From Treponema sp. UBA4326 (GTDB lineage: Bacteria > Spirochaetota > Spirochaetia > Treponematales > Treponemataceae): a stretch of DNA of 5,009 nt. Of this stretch, positions 5,006 to 5,009 are shown piece after piece. The translations under genes were made by a program, and so were the position numbers. Positions within the stretch are counted from its first letter, which is position 1, and each line of letters opens with the position of its first letter. Location: contig DGTW01000266.1 in the NCBI GenBank assembly GCA_002393835.1, positions 1 through 5,009 on the forward strand, read 5' to 3'. The notes beneath the pieces were generated by a model. It did not search any database. It was given only the letters and a program-made list of their open reading frames with translations, and was not told the origin of the DNA.

Positions 5006-5009
5006 ATGT

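Overview
The window looks like a spirochaete chromosome, most probably a host-associated Treponema. This is inferred from four things: a GC content in the forties by eye with A/T-rich wobble positions, an orphan FliL-type protein, a compact ECF sigma / anti-sigma cassette with a membrane-protein partner, and an HflX with an 'AKGSGETQLE' linker. No rRNA, tRNA, CRISPR array, transposase or phage gene is visible, and the sequence reads as ordinary, densely coding core chromosome.

Left part (1-1624, minus strand): one long reading frame fills the first third and runs off the left edge. It encodes a two-pass membrane protein with a roughly 300-residue extracytoplasmic region (Cache-like by inspection), a second membrane span, a charged cytoplasmic region, and then an acidic tail of six-residue repeats that is cut by the window edge.

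Centre (1625-1734): a 110-base divergent intergenic region. Overlapping -10 candidates on the two strands lie in the middle of a 7-bp inverted repeat.

Right part (1735-5005, plus strand): five co-directional genes with short gaps or overlaps and no obvious terminator between them. They are hflX (ribosome-associated GTPase), a FliL-family single-pass membrane protein, a three-span membrane protein resembling the DUF6249 type, an ECF sigma factor, and a two-span anti-sigma factor with a C..H-x3-C-x2-C zinc-type motif. The DUF6249-like, sigma and anti-sigma reading frames overlap by 26 and 11 bases, so translational coupling is likely. A GC-rich hairpin lies directly against the last stop codon and probably begins a terminator.

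Reading of the whole: a stress-response operon is plausible. An ECF sigma factor would be held at the membrane by an anti-sigma factor that has almost no external domain, so signal input may come from the co-encoded membrane proteins. HflX acts on stalled or stressed ribosomes in characterised bacteria. The functional link between hflX and the sigma cassette is inference from gene order only. Other unusual items are a heptanucleotide tandem repeat between hflX and the FliL-like gene, and an 18-bp coding repeat in the acidic tail.
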